A stretch of 31,732 nt of DNA from Victivallales bacterium (GTDB taxonomy: Bacteria; Verrucomicrobiota; Lentisphaeria; Oligosphaerales; Oligosphaeraceae), in the NCBI GenBank assembly GCA_017964325.1, contig JAGCSE010000040.1, forward strand, positions 1 to 31,732. Direction: 5' to 3'. Of the stretch, positions 31,590 to 31,732 are shown piece after piece. Each line of letters begins with the position of its first letter. Positions within the stretch are counted from its first letter, which is position 1. The notes below the pieces were generated by a model. It did no database searches and had not been told where the DNA came from. It saw only the letters and a program-made list of their open reading frames with translations. Made by a program: the position numbers and the translations under genes.

Positions 31590-31732
31590 CAAGTCATATA
31601 CCACCGCCTAAAGGCGGTGGCTTGATTGGCCCGCTCAAAGCGGATATTGGTTGTTACTTAGTTATTGGGTGCGCCTGAAGGCGCGGCCCGTCCGACTTCA
31701 GAACCCCAGCCCGAGCTGGCGGTCCTCCTGAA
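31590..31732 (+). mobile_element. Possible IS200/IS605-family element end, hairpin array
   Basis: Four small hairpins follow one another: CCACCGCC-taaa-GGCGGTGG (31601-31620), CCGCT-caa-AGCGG (31631-31643), GCGCCT-ga-AGGCGC (31671-31684) and CCAGC-ccga-GCTGG (31706-31719). Stretches such as GACTTCAGAACCCCAGC between them resemble the non-coding ends of tnpB elements. No open frame is present before the window ends, so the element, if real, continues to the right. Confidence 0.4.

Overview
The window reads like a chromosomal segment of a carbohydrate-degrading PVC-group bacterium, most likely Lentisphaeria/Verrucomicrobiota of a gut or similar habitat. This rests on the gene mix: Hanks-type kinases, a kinase fused to a sulfatase-modifying-factor-like domain, TIR and TPR giants, DUF1080, a GH115-like enzyme and an ADP-ribosylglycohydrolase-like protein beside glycosidases. 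It also rests on intergenic spacers full of short hairpin repeats. No rRNA, tRNA or CRISPR array was recognised, so the taxonomy is an inference.

Layout. 1-3805: housekeeping genes on the minus strand (proA, pyrB, an inositol-monophosphatase family gene, a PdxB-like fragment). At the left edge, proA runs without a clean boundary into an oppositely oriented epimerase fragment, which suggests a rearrangement or an assembly chimera. 3806-10910: a glycan-related block with an ADP-ribosylglycohydrolase-like two-domain protein (+), a GH115-like protein (-) and a clan-A glycosidase (+). The two plus-strand genes share an approximately 80-nt upstream module. The block ends in a bidirectional terminator. 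10912-11008 is a large imperfect palindrome.

11043-22350 is the unusual part. Five consecutive minus-strand genes run, in transcription order: a RyR-TPR/DUF4071-Rossmann-class III cyclase protein; a TIR-TM-PDZ-like protein; a 1480-residue TIR-TM-coiled coil-TPR-PDZ-like protein; a NADAR-family protein; and a Ser/Thr kinase fused to a formylglycine-generating-enzyme-like domain. A good sigma-70-type promoter with a perfect palindrome at the predicted start site precedes the first gene. The parts suggest a membrane signalling or defence island: sensors (RyR, TPR, PDZ), a cyclic nucleotide synthase, NAD-linked TIR domains and an ADP-ribose-linked NADAR domain. The function is inferred, not shown.

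22501-31433 returns to metabolism: amidohydrolase, aroQ, a second Ser/Thr kinase overlapping a secreted GH43-like gene, a glycerophosphodiester phosphodiesterase, a voltage-gated K+ channel, a secreted GH28-like beta-helix protein, ychF and a DUF1080 gene. The right edge (31468-31732) holds a 31-32-bp tandem repeat and a run of small hairpins resembling the end of an IS200/IS605-family element.
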